Below the pieces are notes generated by a model. That model was not told where the DNA came from. It did not search any database and saw only the letters and a program-made list of their open reading frames with translations. The translations under genes and the position numbers were made by a program. This document shows positions 25,415 to 34,166 of a DNA stretch of 39,160 nucleotides, piece by piece (position 1 is the stretch's first letter; every line of letters starts with the position of its first letter). Source of the DNA: Blautia sp. (GTDB taxonomy: Bacteria > Bacillota > Clostridia > Lachnospirales > Lachnospiraceae); NCBI GenBank assembly GCA_021772055.1, contig JAETNR010000043.1, positions 1 to 39,160 of the forward strand, in the 5' to 3' direction.

Positions 25415-25443
25415 AGTTTATGAAAAAAACAGGATAATTAGAC
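25415..25443 (-). promoter_or_regulatory. Sigma-E-like promoter of yabP
   Basis: Minus strand: GTCTAATT (25436-25443), 13-base spacer, CATAAACT (25415-25422). The -10 matches the sigma-E form CATACANT at seven of eight positions, and the -35 is a looser match to GTCATATT. Bacillus yabP is in the sigma-E regulon, which supports the reading. Confidence 0.45.
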
Positions 25444-25444
25444 T

Positions 25445-25684
25445 TTAAATATAACGGTACATGCTTTCTACATCTTCTTTTTTTACGGTTTCTTTTACAT
25501 CAAGTACTTCTACTTTTACATTTCTGCTTCCAAACTGGATCTCAATGGTATCACCGGTCTTCACCTGCGCAGATGCCTTCGCAGGCTTATCATTGATCAG
25601 CACACGGCCGGAATCACAGGCTTCGTTGGCCACAGTCCGGCGCTTGATCAGTCTGGAAACCTTCAGATATTTGTCAAGACGCAT
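25445..25684 (-). CDS. rqcP: S4-domain RNA-binding protein RqcP (YabO)
   Basis: RqcP works with RqcH on stalled 50S subunits, supporting alanine tailing of the nascent chain in ribosome quality control. The 79-residue protein is almost entirely an S4 domain: MRLDKYLKVSRLIKRRTVAN at the N-terminus, then the GRVLINDKPAK turn and VKTGDTIEIQFG. AGGAGG seven bases before the ATG at 25684 sets the start. Two codons upstream, another ATG is too close to that site. The position between HU and yabP parallels yabO in the Bacillus mazG-yabO-yabP cluster. Confidence 0.92.
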   Translation of the reverse strand: MRLDKYLKVSRLIKRRTVANEACDSGRVLINDKPAKASAQVKTGDTIEIQFGSRNVKVEVLDVKETVKKEDVESMYRYI

Positions 25685-25706
25685 ATTCATTCCTCCTGTA
25701 GATGGT

Positions 25707-25735
25707 AAAAAAAGGGGGAACATCCTGTTCCCCCT
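25707..25735 (-). terminator. Terminator of hup
   Basis: Minus strand: perfect 10-bp stem AGGGGGAACA (25713-25722 with 25726-25735), a three-base loop, then a T-run (25707-25712). It lies 14 bases past the hup stop and 22 bases before rqcP, so rqcP must depend on read-through or on a promoter I could not find. Confidence 0.9.
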
Positions 25736-25749
25736 GGTCATGCTTCATA

Positions 25750-26028
25750 TTAATTCTCATTAACCAAATCTTTTAAAGCTTTGCCTGCTTTAAATTTCGG
25801 AGCTTTGGAAGCTTTGATTTCCATAGTAGCACCAGTCTGAGGATTTCTTCCTTCTCTTGCAGCTCTTTCGGATACTTCAAAAGTACCAAAACCTACTAAC
25901 TGAATTTTTCCGCCTTTTTTCAGTTCATCAGATACAACATCAATAAAAGATTTTAATACTGCTTCTACATCTTTCTTCGCTAAGTTTGTCTCTTTCGCCA
26001 TTGCTGCTACTAATTCTGTTTTATTCAT
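25750..26028 (-). CDS. hup: HU family DNA-binding protein
   Basis: Abundant nucleoid protein that bends and compacts DNA as a dimer. The 92 residues are the standard HU length: MNKTELVAAMA at the start, a KGGKIQLVGFGTFEV core, and the DNA-embracing arm RAAREGRNPQTGATMEIKAS with its intercalating Pro. AGGAGG lies seven bases before the ATG. It is a single-gene unit with its own strong promoter and terminator, inserted in a cluster that is otherwise that of mazG-yabO-yabP in Bacillus. Confidence 0.97.
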   Translation of the reverse strand: MNKTELVAAMAKETNLAKKDVEAVLKSFIDVVSDELKKGGKIQLVGFGTFEVSERAAREGRNPQTGATMEIKASKAPKFKAGKALKDLVNEN

Positions 26029-26125
26029 GGTGTTTCCTCCTCTAGATGATCTCTTTCTTCATTCTTTTCTTAATTCTGCTTGAATCCACACTCCGCCCGG
26101 CGTGGCGACAGCGCTCTGATTACTA

Positions 26126-26154
26126 TATATATACCTTTTAATGCAACTTGTCAA
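26126..26154 (-). promoter_or_regulatory. Promoter of hup
   Basis: Minus strand: perfect -35 TTGACA (26149-26154), 17-base spacer, -10 TATATA (26126-26131). The -35 contains the TGA stop codon of mazG. A leader of about 90 bases with a GC-rich hairpin follows. Confidence 0.85.
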
Positions 26155-26594
26155 GGTTTTTCAGAGATATTAAGAAAGCGATTTTGTGAACTTTCCTGAG
26201 ACTTTTGGCGCATTGCCTTTTCGTGCTGCTTCAGCTCTTCCCAGGATAGTTCTGAAGCTTCCTTATCTTCGGGAGAAAAAATTCGGGGATGGCGGAACTT
26301 CATTTTAAACAAAATGCCTGAGATGACATCCTCCATGGTAAACAGCCCCTCTTCCTGGGCAATCACACTTTGCAGCACCACCAGCATCAGAAGATCCCCC
26401 AGTTCTTCGCAGAGATTCTCTCCGCTGCCCTCTCTGGTCAAGATATCAATTCCCTCCAGGACTTCCTCCGTCTCATTTTTCAGACAGATTTTTAAGCTTT
26501 CATGGGTCTGTATGCTGTCCCACGGGCATTTTTTACGCAACTCCCCTACCACTTCCACAAACTGTGCAAAGGTATCTTTCTCATTTTCCGCCAT
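26151..26594 (-). CDS. mazG: MazG-type nucleoside triphosphate pyrophosphohydrolase
   Basis: MazG hydrolyses NTPs and dNTPs to monophosphates and clears aberrant nucleotides. The opening FAQFVEVVGELRKKCPWDS, then QTHESLK, is the classic start, and the acidic metal-binding residues appear in ETEEVLEGID and ELGDLLMLVVL. KMKFRHPRIF ends the conserved domain. At 147 residues it is a single-domain form, about half the length of E. coli MazG and lacking the methylase domain of the Bacillus protein YabN. It starts three bases after the phosphoglucomutase stop with no ribosome site of its own, so it is coupled to that gene. Confidence 0.9.
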   Translation of the reverse strand: MAENEKDTFAQFVEVVGELRKKCPWDSIQTHESLKICLKNETEEVLEGIDILTREGSGENLCEELGDLLMLVVLQSVIAQEEGLFTMEDVISGILFKMKFRHPRIFSPEDKEASELSWEELKQHEKAMRQKSQESSQNRFLNISEKP

Positions 26595-26597
26595 GGC

Positions 26598-28331
26598 TTA
26601 CATCATGGAATTGACCATGTCAAGAACGGCCTTGCCCATGATCTCAGATTTCTTATCTGCATCTTCCAGGGAAGTGCCTTTTACGCCATAGTAGAATTTT
26701 ACCTTCGGCTCAGTACCGGAAGGTCTTACACACAACCAGGCATCATCTGTCAGGTCATAGTAAAGAACATTAGAGTTTGGAAGTCCTGTGGGCCTCACTT
26801 CTCCTGTAGCAATGTCGGTAATGGTGTCCTTCTTGTAGTCTCTTGCAGAAATCACCTTGCATCCTGCAATTTCTACAGGCGGTTTTTCCCGAAGGGTATT
26901 CATGATTTCCTGAATCTTCTGAAGCCCTTCAATTCCCTTAAGGGATACGGACTGAATGGCATCCTTGTAGTAACCGAACTCTTCATACATCTCGATCATG
27001 GCATCCCAAAGGGTCTTGCCCTGGGTCTTATAGTATGCGGCTGCTTCGCAAAGGGCCATGGTTGCCACAATGGCATCCTTATCTCTTGCATAAGTTCCGA
27101 TCAGGCAGCCGTAGCTCTCCTCAAAACCAAAGAGATAAGTGCCTTTTCCGCTGTTTTCAAATCCAAGGATCTGCTGTCCGATGAATTTAAAGCCGGTGAG
27201 GACTTCTACCAGATTTACGCCGTAGCCTTTTGCAATGGCATCTGCCAGGTTGGTGGTAACGATCGTCTTAATAAGAGTGCCGTCTTCCGGCAGGCTTCCG
27301 TTGATTGCCTTTCTCTGGCTGATTTCGTAATTTGCAAGGAGACATCCGGACATATTTCCGGTAAGGTCGTGATATTCTCCGTTTTTGTCCTTTACACGAA
27401 CACCAAGGCGGTCTGCATCCGGGTCTGTGGCAAGAACCAGATCTGCATCCACTTCTTTTGCAAGCTTAAGGCCAAGCTCAAATGCTTCCGCTGCTTCCGG
27501 ATTGGGATAGCTGACAGTGGGGAAGTCTCCGTCCGGGAGTTCCTGCTCTTTTACTACATAAACATTCTCAAATCCCAGTTCTTTCAGGATCCTTCTCGCA
27601 GGAATGTTTCCTGTTCCATGGAGCGGGCTGTAAACGATCTTCAGATTTTTGCCTTCTGCCTTGATGGCATCCATATGGAGAACCTGTTTCTTCAGCTCTG
27701 CCATATAAGCATCATCGATTGCCTGGCCGATCACCTCATAAAGTCCTGCTTCTACAGCAGCATCCTTGTCCATCGTCTTCACGGTATTCCAGTCAGAAAT
27801 AGATTTTACTTCTGCCATGATTCCTGTGTCATGAGGCGGCGTGATCTGCGCACCGTCTTCCCAATATACTTTATATCCATTGTATTCCGGCGGATTGTGG
27901 CTTGCTGTAATGTTGATTCCTGCAGCGCAGCCTAAATGGCGTACTGCAAAAGAAAGCTCCGGTGTAGGTCTTAAGGACTCAAAAATATAAGCCTTGATTC
28001 CATTGGCTGCCAGGCAGAGCGCTGCTTCCTGCGCAAATTCCGGAGACATATGACGGGAATCATAGGCAATGGCAACACCCTGAGACTGCTTTTCCACCTT
28101 TCTGATATAGTTGGCAAGTCCCTGGGTAGCACGTCTTACCACATAAATGTTCATGCGGTTGGTTCCTGCACCGATAATTCCACGCAGGCCCGCTGTTCCA
28201 AATTCCAGGTCCATGTAAAAACGTTCTTTTATCTCATTATCATCTGTCCCAATCGCTTTTAATTCAGCCTTTGTCTCTTCATCGAAGTATGGGTTTTCCA
28301 GCCATTGGGTGTAAACCTCTTTGTAATCCAT
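26598..28331 (-). CDS. pgcA: Phosphoglucomutase / phosphosugar mutase (alpha-D-phosphohexomutase family)
   Basis: Interconverts glucose 6-phosphate and glucose 1-phosphate, linking glycolysis to nucleotide-sugar and glycogen synthesis; PgcA is the Bacillus counterpart. The 577 residues hold the four expected domains: substrate loop GTAGLRG (46-52), phospho-serine loop ITASHNPPEYNGYK with S144, metal loop TDPDADRLGV (about 300), sugar-binding GFEESYG and the phosphate-binding RPSGTEPKVKFYYGV near the end. GGGAGG lies nine bases before the ATG. A TATAAT at 28393-28398 with a weak -35 could be its promoter, and GGGATC/GATCCC forms a small leader hairpin. Confidence 0.94.
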   Translation of the reverse strand: MDYKEVYTQWLENPYFDEETKAELKAIGTDDNEIKERFYMDLEFGTAGLRGIIGAGTNRMNIYVVRRATQGLANYIRKVEKQSQGVAIAYDSRHMSPEFAQEAALCLAANGIKAYIFESLRPTPELSFAVRHLGCAAGINITASHNPPEYNGYKVYWEDGAQITPPHDTGIMAEVKSISDWNTVKTMDKDAAVEAGLYEVIGQAIDDAYMAELKKQVLHMDAIKAEGKNLKIVYSPLHGTGNIPARRILKELGFENVYVVKEQELPDGDFPTVSYPNPEAAEAFELGLKLAKEVDADLVLATDPDADRLGVRVKDKNGEYHDLTGNMSGCLLANYEISQRKAINGSLPEDGTLIKTIVTTNLADAIAKGYGVNLVEVLTGFKFIGQQILGFENSGKGTYLFGFEESYGCLIGTYARDKDAIVATMALCEAAAYYKTQGKTLWDAMIEMYEEFGYYKDAIQSVSLKGIEGLQKIQEIMNTLREKPPVEIAGCKVISARDYKKDTITDIATGEVRPTGLPNSNVLYYDLTDDAWLCVRPSGTEPKVKFYYGVKGTSLEDADKKSEIMGKAVLDMVNSMM

Positions 28332-28392
28332 ACTTTTGTACCTCCCTTTGCTCTTTTATATTCTACGGGATCGCCGGATCCCATGATTGTTT

Positions 28393-28398
28393 ATTATA
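28393..28398 (-). promoter_or_regulatory. Possible -10 element for pgcA-mazG
   Basis: Minus strand TATAAT, a perfect -10, about 60 bases before the phosphoglucomutase start. The hexamer 17 bases upstream (TTTCTT) is a poor -35, so the promoter call is tentative. Confidence 0.35.
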
Positions 28399-28411
28399 CT
28401 ATAATCTGCCG

Positions 28412-28433
28412 AAAAAAGAAAGACTGCCTTTCC
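28412..28433 (-). terminator. Short terminator after the cotS-like gene
   Basis: Minus strand: GAAAG and CTTTC arms around GCAGT, followed by TTTTTT. The five-bp stem is short, so strength is uncertain, but the position directly after the TAG stop (28433-28435) is right. Confidence 0.45.
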
Positions 28434-29416
28434 TAAAATGGGTACTTTGCAAAACACTTTTCTGTAAAAATTTCCCATAATTCTTTCTGCTTAATGAGAA
28501 TTTTTAATTTTTCAATATTTTTTTCGGAAATCCATGCTTTGTTGTGGGAATAGTAATAATTGGCAAGCTTCCAGTATTTTTCCGGATAAGTGAATCGTAC
28601 CCGCAGATTCTGCCATTCCGAAGGGGTGATCCGCCGTTCTCTGTGGTAGGTGCGCAGCATTTCTTTGGCAAGGGACACATCCCACCCGTATTTTTCAAGA
28701 ATTTTCCGCATAAAACGGTACAGATCCGCCATCTGCACATCGAATCCCCAGTGACCGAAATTTGTCACTGCAGTTCCTTTTTTCAGAATCAGTACATTGT
28801 GCTGATTATACTCTCCATGACAGACCTTGCCCTCTTCCATGGATTCCTTTCTCAGTTCCTCATATCCGGAATCCTTAAGCATCAGAAGCGCTTCCTCCCC
28901 TTTTTCCAGGAATCCTTCCACGCTTGCCAGATAATCCTTCTCAAAAGGGCTTGCAGGACCTTTTTTGCGGATAAACTTACGGATTTTTCTAATCTCCTGA
29001 TTGTGCCGGAGATATTCCTCCTCCAGGGATTTTTCCATGTATTCTTCCACAAGGGGAAGCTTCATGGCTTTATGTAATCCGGCAAGAGTGGAAAGGCTTT
29101 TGGAAATATCCTCTCTTGATGCGGTATCGCACTCTCTGCCTTCATACCAGTATGCAAGGGTGTATGGGATATGATCTTTGTCGCGGCTTACCAGCTCACC
29201 TTCCTGATTTGTCAAAAAGTAATCCACTAAAAGACCGCTTTCCTTCAGGGATAAAAGCAGCTCCTGCTGCTTTTTCAGTTTCTTCTCGGAGCCTTTAAAT
29301 TCCTTCAGGATCAGCAGACCCTGCTCTGTCCTTAAAAGGAGCGCACCTCTTGTCCGAACGGTGGATTTTGGTGTCAAACCATACTGTTCCAAAGTGCTGA
29401 GTCCGTAATCATACAA
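28433..29416 (-). CDS. CotS-family spore coat kinase-like protein
   Basis: A 327-residue member of the CotS/YsxE group, which has a choline/aminoglycoside-kinase fold and is found in spore coats. N-terminal strands (GALLLRTEQGLLILKEFKGS) form the nucleotide lobe. The catalytic loop reads CHGEYNQHNVLI where active kinases have HGDxxxxN, and the metal-binding segment reads TNFGHWGFDVQMADLYRFMR, in which the usual Asp is not evident. It may therefore be a pseudokinase. The only sensible start is TTG at 29416, with GAGGGGG upstream in the stem of a hairpin. No other coat gene is adjacent. Family is well supported, function in the coat is by analogy. Confidence 0.8.
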   Translation of the reverse strand: MYDYGLSTLEQYGLTPKSTVRTRGALLLRTEQGLLILKEFKGSEKKLKKQQELLLSLKESGLLVDYFLTNQEGELVSRDKDHIPYTLAYWYEGRECDTASREDISKSLSTLAGLHKAMKLPLVEEYMEKSLEEEYLRHNQEIRKIRKFIRKKGPASPFEKDYLASVEGFLEKGEEALLMLKDSGYEELRKESMEEGKVCHGEYNQHNVLILKKGTAVTNFGHWGFDVQMADLYRFMRKILEKYGWDVSLAKEMLRTYHRERRITPSEWQNLRVRFTYPEKYWKLANYYYSHNKAWISEKNIEKLKILIKQKELWEIFTEKCFAKYPF

Positions 29417-29424
29417 TAGAAAAT

Positions 29425-29465
29425 CCCCCTCTTGGTTTTTGTACCTTCTATCTTATGAGAGGGGG
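29425..29465 (-). promoter_or_regulatory. Hairpin covering the ribosome site of the cotS-like gene
   Basis: CCCCCTCT (29425-29432) pairs perfectly with AGAGGGGG (29458-29465) around a 25-base loop. On the minus strand the downstream arm is the ribosome-binding site of the cotS-like gene. It could mask translation or, since ATTTTCTATT follows, act as a leaky terminator for cca. Confidence 0.5.
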
Positions 29466-29506
29466 AGTTGGGATATGCAATGGGTTGTATGAGAATTGCC
29501 TGTGCC

Positions 29507-30850
29507 TTATCCGGCAGGATGTTCCATGATTTCCGTCAGTTTTTTCAGCAGAATTTCTTTTTTATTCAATTCCGGATCTTCCAGTACCAGCTCCAGAAGC
29601 TGTTCCAAAAGTGTCCCCAGTTCCTTTCCGGGTGCGATTCCCGCTGCAATCAGATCCCTCCCGGTAACTGCAAGTGTTTTCAAAGATACGCACTGGTGTT
29701 CCTCCTGAATTTTCTCCCAGCAGAGGCTCACGCCCTTTAGGCGTTCCAGCTTTTCTTCTCTTTTGTAGGTACTCTGGGCAAGGATATCCGCCTTCTGCAC
29801 TTCCAGATAAAAAGGAAACAAATCTGCTCCAATTTTATTCACTGCCTTTCGGACAGCTTTCATTTCCGGAAGCGGGCGGTAATCATGCCATTTGATCAGG
29901 CGGCAGACTCTGGAGATGGTGTCATTATCCAATTTCAGGCGGCGCAAAATGGCATTTGCCATTTTCTCACTGGCAGGACCATGCATTTTGAAATGATCCC
30001 GGCCTGTTTCGTCAGTGCGCTTTACCACTGGTTTTCCCATATCATGGAGGAGCATGGTCAGGCGCAGAACCTTATCCCCGGGAACATCAACAAGACTTCG
30101 GATGATATGCTCCCCTACGGTATAGCAATGATGAGGCGTGTTCTGTTCTGTTTTCATGCAGGCATCCAGTTCCGGCAGAAATTCCCTGGTAATCCCTGTC
30201 TCGTATGCAATGCGGAGATAGTCCGGATGGGGGGATACCAGGAGTTTGATAAGCTCTGTTTGGATCCGCTCGGCACTTACATTCTTCAGATTCGGTGCAA
30301 GAATCCTTATGGCATCCTTCGTCTTTTCCTCGATCTGAAACCCCAGCTGGGCAGAAAAGCGCACTGCCCGCATGATCCGCAGGGCATCCTCCGTAAACCG
30401 CTCCAGGGGATTCCCTACACAGCGGACGATTCCGTTTTTCAGGTCATCCATTCCTCCAAAAAGATCCACTACCCCTTTCCGCGGATGATACGCCATCGCA
30501 TTGATGGTAAAATCCCGCCTTTTCAGATCCTCTTCCAGGCTGGCGGTAAAAACCACCTCCTTTGGATGGCGGCCGTCTTCGTACTCTCCATCCACCCGGT
30601 AGGTGGTTACTTCAAAACCTTCTTTTTCCATTAAAACCGTCACGGTTCCATGCTGAAGTCCTGTATCCACAGTCCTTTTAAACAATGCTTTTACCTGCTC
30701 CGGCCTGGCCGATGTGGTAATATCCCAGTCATCCGGAATCCTTCCAAGCACAGAATCCCGCACACAGCCGCCAACTGCATATGCCTCAAATCCATGCATT
30801 TCCAAAACACGCAATATCTCTTCTGCTTTCTGCGGAATCGTAAGCCTCAT
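29507..30850 (-). CDS. cca: CCA-adding tRNA nucleotidyltransferase
   Basis: Adds or repairs the 3' CCA end of tRNAs. The N-terminal class II head has VGGCVRDSVLG (26-36) with the catalytic pair in DDWDITTSA (40-48), then RRDFTINAMAYHP and the base-specifying ERIQTELIKLL segment. The C-terminal half carries an HD-type domain (HHCYTVGEHI, then LLHDMGKP, and FKMHGPASEKMA), as in bifunctional clostridial enzymes. I start at the ATG at 30850 (AGGTGA upstream), giving 447 residues. The open frame reaches 31015, but that extension overlaps the AAA-ATPase gene and is not CCA-enzyme-like. The 28-base gap to that gene suggests cotranscription. Confidence 0.93.
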   Translation of the reverse strand: MRLTIPQKAEEILRVLEMHGFEAYAVGGCVRDSVLGRIPDDWDITTSARPEQVKALFKRTVDTGLQHGTVTVLMEKEGFEVTTYRVDGEYEDGRHPKEVVFTASLEEDLKRRDFTINAMAYHPRKGVVDLFGGMDDLKNGIVRCVGNPLERFTEDALRIMRAVRFSAQLGFQIEEKTKDAIRILAPNLKNVSAERIQTELIKLLVSPHPDYLRIAYETGITREFLPELDACMKTEQNTPHHCYTVGEHIIRSLVDVPGDKVLRLTMLLHDMGKPVVKRTDETGRDHFKMHGPASEKMANAILRRLKLDNDTISRVCRLIKWHDYRPLPEMKAVRKAVNKIGADLFPFYLEVQKADILAQSTYKREEKLERLKGVSLCWEKIQEEHQCVSLKTLAVTGRDLIAAGIAPGKELGTLLEQLLELVLEDPELNKKEILLKKLTEIMEHPAG

Positions 30851-30878
30851 CCTGTCACCTGTCCTCTCTGCCATTTTC

Positions 30879-32525
30879 TTACGGCATAGCAAACACTCCT
30901 GCATTTCGCAGCACTTCCACCTTACAGCTATGCACTTTTGTTTTTCTATCATAAGCAATTCCAACTCCAAGGATTCGTCCGGTATACTTTGGTTTTTCAC
31001 CAAGTTTTCCTTCAAATTTCAGCACATATTTCCTGTCCTTGATCTGCTGAATTGCTTCTTCTGCAGTACGATCCACCTTCAGTTCCAAAATCAATCCATC
31101 TGCATCTCGATCCTGTTCCGGATAAAAAATAAAATCAACATATCCTATTCCGGCTTTATCTTCTCTCTCTATGCGATAGAAATCTCTTGCTGCAAGATAT
31201 ACAAGATTTATCACTGCGGTCAGGTCTGTTTCATCATTATAATTCAAAAGCGGAGTTTCCGTATTATGAGCAAATTCCAGAATTCGAACCATCGCAGCTG
31301 TATCTGCTTTCAGAGTTGCTTTCAACATCTCCTCAGATTTCACTGCAAGCTGATGTACATACCCTAAAGACGGCTCCTTCTGCAGCATATCTTCAAATTT
31401 CTCCATGAGTTCCCTGTTTGGAATATTTACGCAGCCATTTTCATAGCTAAGAAAGCCATATACAACCATTGCTGAAAATATCTCATCTTTTGTTGTCAGA
31501 TTCATAGAGGTTGCTGCATATTCCCGTACCTTTGCATTAACCGGAATTCCGGAAATCATCCGAGCAAGGTCATCCCTTACGGCTGCTGTATTGTGATCAA
31601 TATAATAATAAATTTCATCATAAGGACCTGCACTGGTCCAGTAATTTCCCAAATTATTATTCGTCAGGGATGCCACAACGGAACGAGGATTGTAAACCCT
31701 TTCACCGGATTTTGTGTGATACCCGTCATACCACATCCGCAGTCCGTCACGAGTTATATTACGATTTTCCGTCAGCCTCTTATATTTATCAAATAACCTG
31801 TCAACTTCCGCATCTGTAAATCCAAAATATTCACTATACCGTTCTTCTGCAGCTATCGTATATTCATAAAACATATTCAGTTCAGAGCCGCTGGAATATT
31901 TTGCAATCGGCAGGATTCCCGTCATATAAACCAATTCAACATAGGGCTGATCTTTCAGCAGATTACTTAAAAAATCAATATAAGCTTCTTTATCTTTATT
32001 AGTGACAAAATCCCTGTGAAAAATAAAATCCCACTCATCAAAAACAAAAATAAATTTTGTATCTGCTTCTTCCAATTCAAGAATACAATTCAAAGCGTCC
32101 CATACTGCATCATCTTCCTCAATTCCTGCATGAGGGTATTCCCGCATCAAATCACTGATTATACATTTGTGAATTCTGTTCATATACTGCTGAAAGGTTG
32201 TACAATTCTTCGGTACGGCATTGAATGAAATATAAATAACATTGTGCTTATTTAAATGTTTTTCATACCATGGGCGGGAACTTACCGTAAGTTTATCAAA
32301 AGTCTGTTTACTGTCCTTACCCTTTCCGAAATAGGATGCGATCATGCTGGCCATGACTGATTTTCCAAACCTGCGCGGTCTGGTAATGCATATATACTTA
32401 TTACCTTTTTGCTCAACAAGGGGAACTATTTCATCAAGGATTGCTGTCTTATCCACAAAATAAGCTGCATCTGCCTCATCTTTATAAAGAATGGACGCCT
32501 TCTTGCTGTTTAAATACATTCCCAT
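30879..32525 (-). CDS. AAA-ATPase with C-terminal PD-(D/E)XK nuclease-like domain (copy 1)
   Basis: A 548-residue protein of the AAA-ATPase_like/PDDEXK_9 group, common in Bacteroidetes and Lachnospiraceae and of unknown function. The N-terminus YLNSKKASILYKDEA leads to VDKTAILDEIV and a Walker A of unusual form, TRPRRFGKSVMASMIASYF (48-66). A Walker B-like strand KFIFVFDEWDFIF and the hallmark WYDGYHTKSGERVYNPRSV follow. The C-terminal nuclease-like core is GYVDFIFYP, then GLILELKVDRTAEEAIQQI. Start at 32525 with AAGGGGG upstream. The protein is closely similar over its length to the one at 37101-38783. It sits among core genes with its own promoter. Confidence 0.85.
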   Translation of the reverse strand: MGMYLNSKKASILYKDEADAAYFVDKTAILDEIVPLVEQKGNKYICITRPRRFGKSVMASMIASYFGKGKDSKQTFDKLTVSSRPWYEKHLNKHNVIYISFNAVPKNCTTFQQYMNRIHKCIISDLMREYPHAGIEEDDAVWDALNCILELEEADTKFIFVFDEWDFIFHRDFVTNKDKEAYIDFLSNLLKDQPYVELVYMTGILPIAKYSSGSELNMFYEYTIAAEERYSEYFGFTDAEVDRLFDKYKRLTENRNITRDGLRMWYDGYHTKSGERVYNPRSVVASLTNNNLGNYWTSAGPYDEIYYYIDHNTAAVRDDLARMISGIPVNAKVREYAATSMNLTTKDEIFSAMVVYGFLSYENGCVNIPNRELMEKFEDMLQKEPSLGYVHQLAVKSEEMLKATLKADTAAMVRILEFAHNTETPLLNYNDETDLTAVINLVYLAARDFYRIEREDKAGIGYVDFIFYPEQDRDADGLILELKVDRTAEEAIQQIKDRKYVLKFEGKLGEKPKYTGRILGVGIAYDRKTKVHSCKVEVLRNAGVFAMP

Positions 32526-32571
32526 TTTCCACTGCCCCCCTTTCCGAAGTTCCAAATCTTCTCTAGTCACA

Positions 32572-32580
32572 ATTATAGCA
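32572..32580 (-). promoter_or_regulatory. Extended -10 promoter of AAA-ATPase copy 1
   Basis: Minus strand TGCTATAAT: a perfect -10 (32572-32577) with the TGn extension. The -35 region is poor. The distance to the start codon is about 46 bases. Confidence 0.5.
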
Positions 32581-32619
32581 CAAGGAATGTCCGAATGCCA
32601 GATTCAAGTATATTACAAA

Positions 32620-32646
32620 CGGACAGAACACTTTCCGTCCTGTCCG
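32620..32646 (-). terminator. Possible terminator of proS
   Basis: Minus strand: CGGACAG (32640-32646) pairs with CTGTCCG (32620-32626) around 13 bases, then TTTGTAATA. The U-run is weak. Located 15 bases after the proS stop. Confidence 0.5.
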
Positions 32647-32661
32647 CTTTGGTGTTTTTTA

Positions 32662-34101
32662 TTAGTATGCTCTTCCCCAATATACCATCTTCCTAGCTGG
32701 TTTGCCGCAGCATACGCATTTGTCGCTTATGGTTTCCTGCTCAAACGGGATGCATCTGGAGGTCGCCTGCACGTCCTCTTTGATCTTGTCCTCACACTCC
32801 TGGCAGCCGCACCACATTGCTTTTACGAAGCCTGGTTTTGTATTGATGATTTCCTTAAATTCTTCGTAATCTGATGCTGTATAAGTATGAGCATCACGGT
32901 GGGCACGTGCACGTTCCAGCATATCGCTCTGCATCGTATTCAGAATCTCCTGCACTTTCTCTGAAAGTTCCTCGAATTTCACCGTGTATTTTTCTCTGGT
33001 ATCCCGACGGCAGATAACAGCCTGGCCGTTTTCTATATCCTTTGGCCCGCATTCAATACGAACCGGAATGCCGCGCATCTCCTGTTCTGCAAACTTAAAT
33101 CCCGGGCTCTTGTCTGTGTCATCCACTTTCGCGCGGATGCCTGCAGCTTTCAGAGCAGCGTACAGCTCGTCCGCTTTTTCCAGAACCCCCTCTTTACGCT
33201 GCTGGATAGGAATAATAACAGCCTGTACAGGTGCAATTCTCGGAGGAAGGACAAGTCCGCTGTTGTCGCCGTGTACCATAATGATGGCACCGATCATACG
33301 GGTAGTCATTCCCCAGGAGGTCTGGTGTACATACTGCAGTTTATTTTCTTTATCTGTATACTGAATGCCGAAAGCCTTTGCAAAGCCGTCTCCAAAGTTG
33401 TGGCTCGTGCCGGACTGCAGGGCTTTTCCGTCATGCATCAGGGATTCGATGGTATAAGTGGCTTCTGCACCTGCAAATTTCTCTTTATCTGTCTTTCTGC
33501 CTTTTACAACAGGAATTGCCAGCACTTCTTCGCAGAAATCCGCATACAGATTCAGCATCTGAATAGTTCTCTCTTCTGCCTCCTCTGCAGTGGCGTGTGC
33601 AGTATGGCCCTCCTGCCACAAAAATTCACGGGAACGTAAGAAAGGACGAGTCGTCTTTTCCCAGCGGACAACGGAACACCACTGATTGTATACTTTCGGC
33701 AGGTCTCTGTGGGAATGAATTTCTTTCTGATAGAAATCACAGAACAGAGTTTCAGAAGTAGGACGTACACAAAGACGTTCCTGCAGCGGATCCAGTCCGC
33801 CATGGGTTACCCATGCCACCTCCGGTGCAAAGCCTTCTACGTGATCTTTTTCTTTCTGCAGCAGAGATTCCGGAATAAACATAGGCATGTATACATTTTC
33901 CACACCTGTTTCCTTAAATCTGCGGTCCAGCTCATGCTGGATGTTTTCCCAGATGGCATAACCTGCTGGTTTGATGACCATGCAGCCTTTGACGCTGGTA
34001 TAATCGCAGAGTTCTGCTTTTTTTACTACGTCCGTATACCACTGGGCGAAGTCTTCCTCCATGGAAGTGATGGCTTCTACTAATTTCTTCTCTTTTGCCA
34101 T
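32662..34101 (-). CDS. proS: Prolyl-tRNA synthetase, archaeal/eukaryotic (ProS type 3) form
   Basis: Charges tRNA(Pro) with proline in the cytoplasm. The 479-residue chain lacks the large editing insert of the usual bacterial ProRS and ends ...KMVYWGRAY. The C-terminal extension carries zinc-site cysteines ([10 protein letters not shown] and CVCCGK) and the terminal Tyr, both marks of the archaeal-type enzyme. Class II motifs are visible: motif 1 [17 protein letters not shown], motif 2 [16 protein letters not shown] and motif 3 [22 protein letters not shown] about ten bases before the ATG supports the start. A T-box leader and a perfect-spacing promoter precede it, so uncharged tRNA(Pro) should raise its expression. 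Confidence 0.95.
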   Translation of the reverse strand: MAKEKKLVEAITSMEEDFAQWYTDVVKKAELCDYTSVKGCMVIKPAGYAIWENIQHELDRRFKETGVENVYMPMFIPESLLQKEKDHVEGFAPEVAWVTHGGLDPLQERLCVRPTSETLFCDFYQKEIHSHRDLPKVYNQWCSVVRWEKTTRPFLRSREFLWQEGHTAHATAEEAEERTIQMLNLYADFCEEVLAIPVVKGRKTDKEKFAGAEATYTIESLMHDGKALQSGTSHNFGDGFAKAFGIQYTDKENKLQYVHQTSWGMTTRMIGAIIMVHGDNSGLVLPPRIAPVQAVIIPIQQRKEGVLEKADELYAALKAAGIRAKVDDTDKSPGFKFAEQEMRGIPVRIECGPKDIENGQAVICRRDTREKYTVKFEELSEKVQEILNTMQSDMLERARAHRDAHTYTASDYEEFKEIINTKPGFVKAMWCGCQECEDKIKEDVQATSRCIPFEQETISDKCVCCGKPARKMVYWGRAY

Positions 34102-34166
34102 GATTCTGCTTTCTCCTTTTTATGTGATCTGTATTTTCGGAATCAGAAGCTTTCTTTCAGATTAAT

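Noticed and set aside
26502..27935. A 477-codon plus-strand open frame
   Set aside because: Antisense to pgcA and mazG, both intact and conserved.
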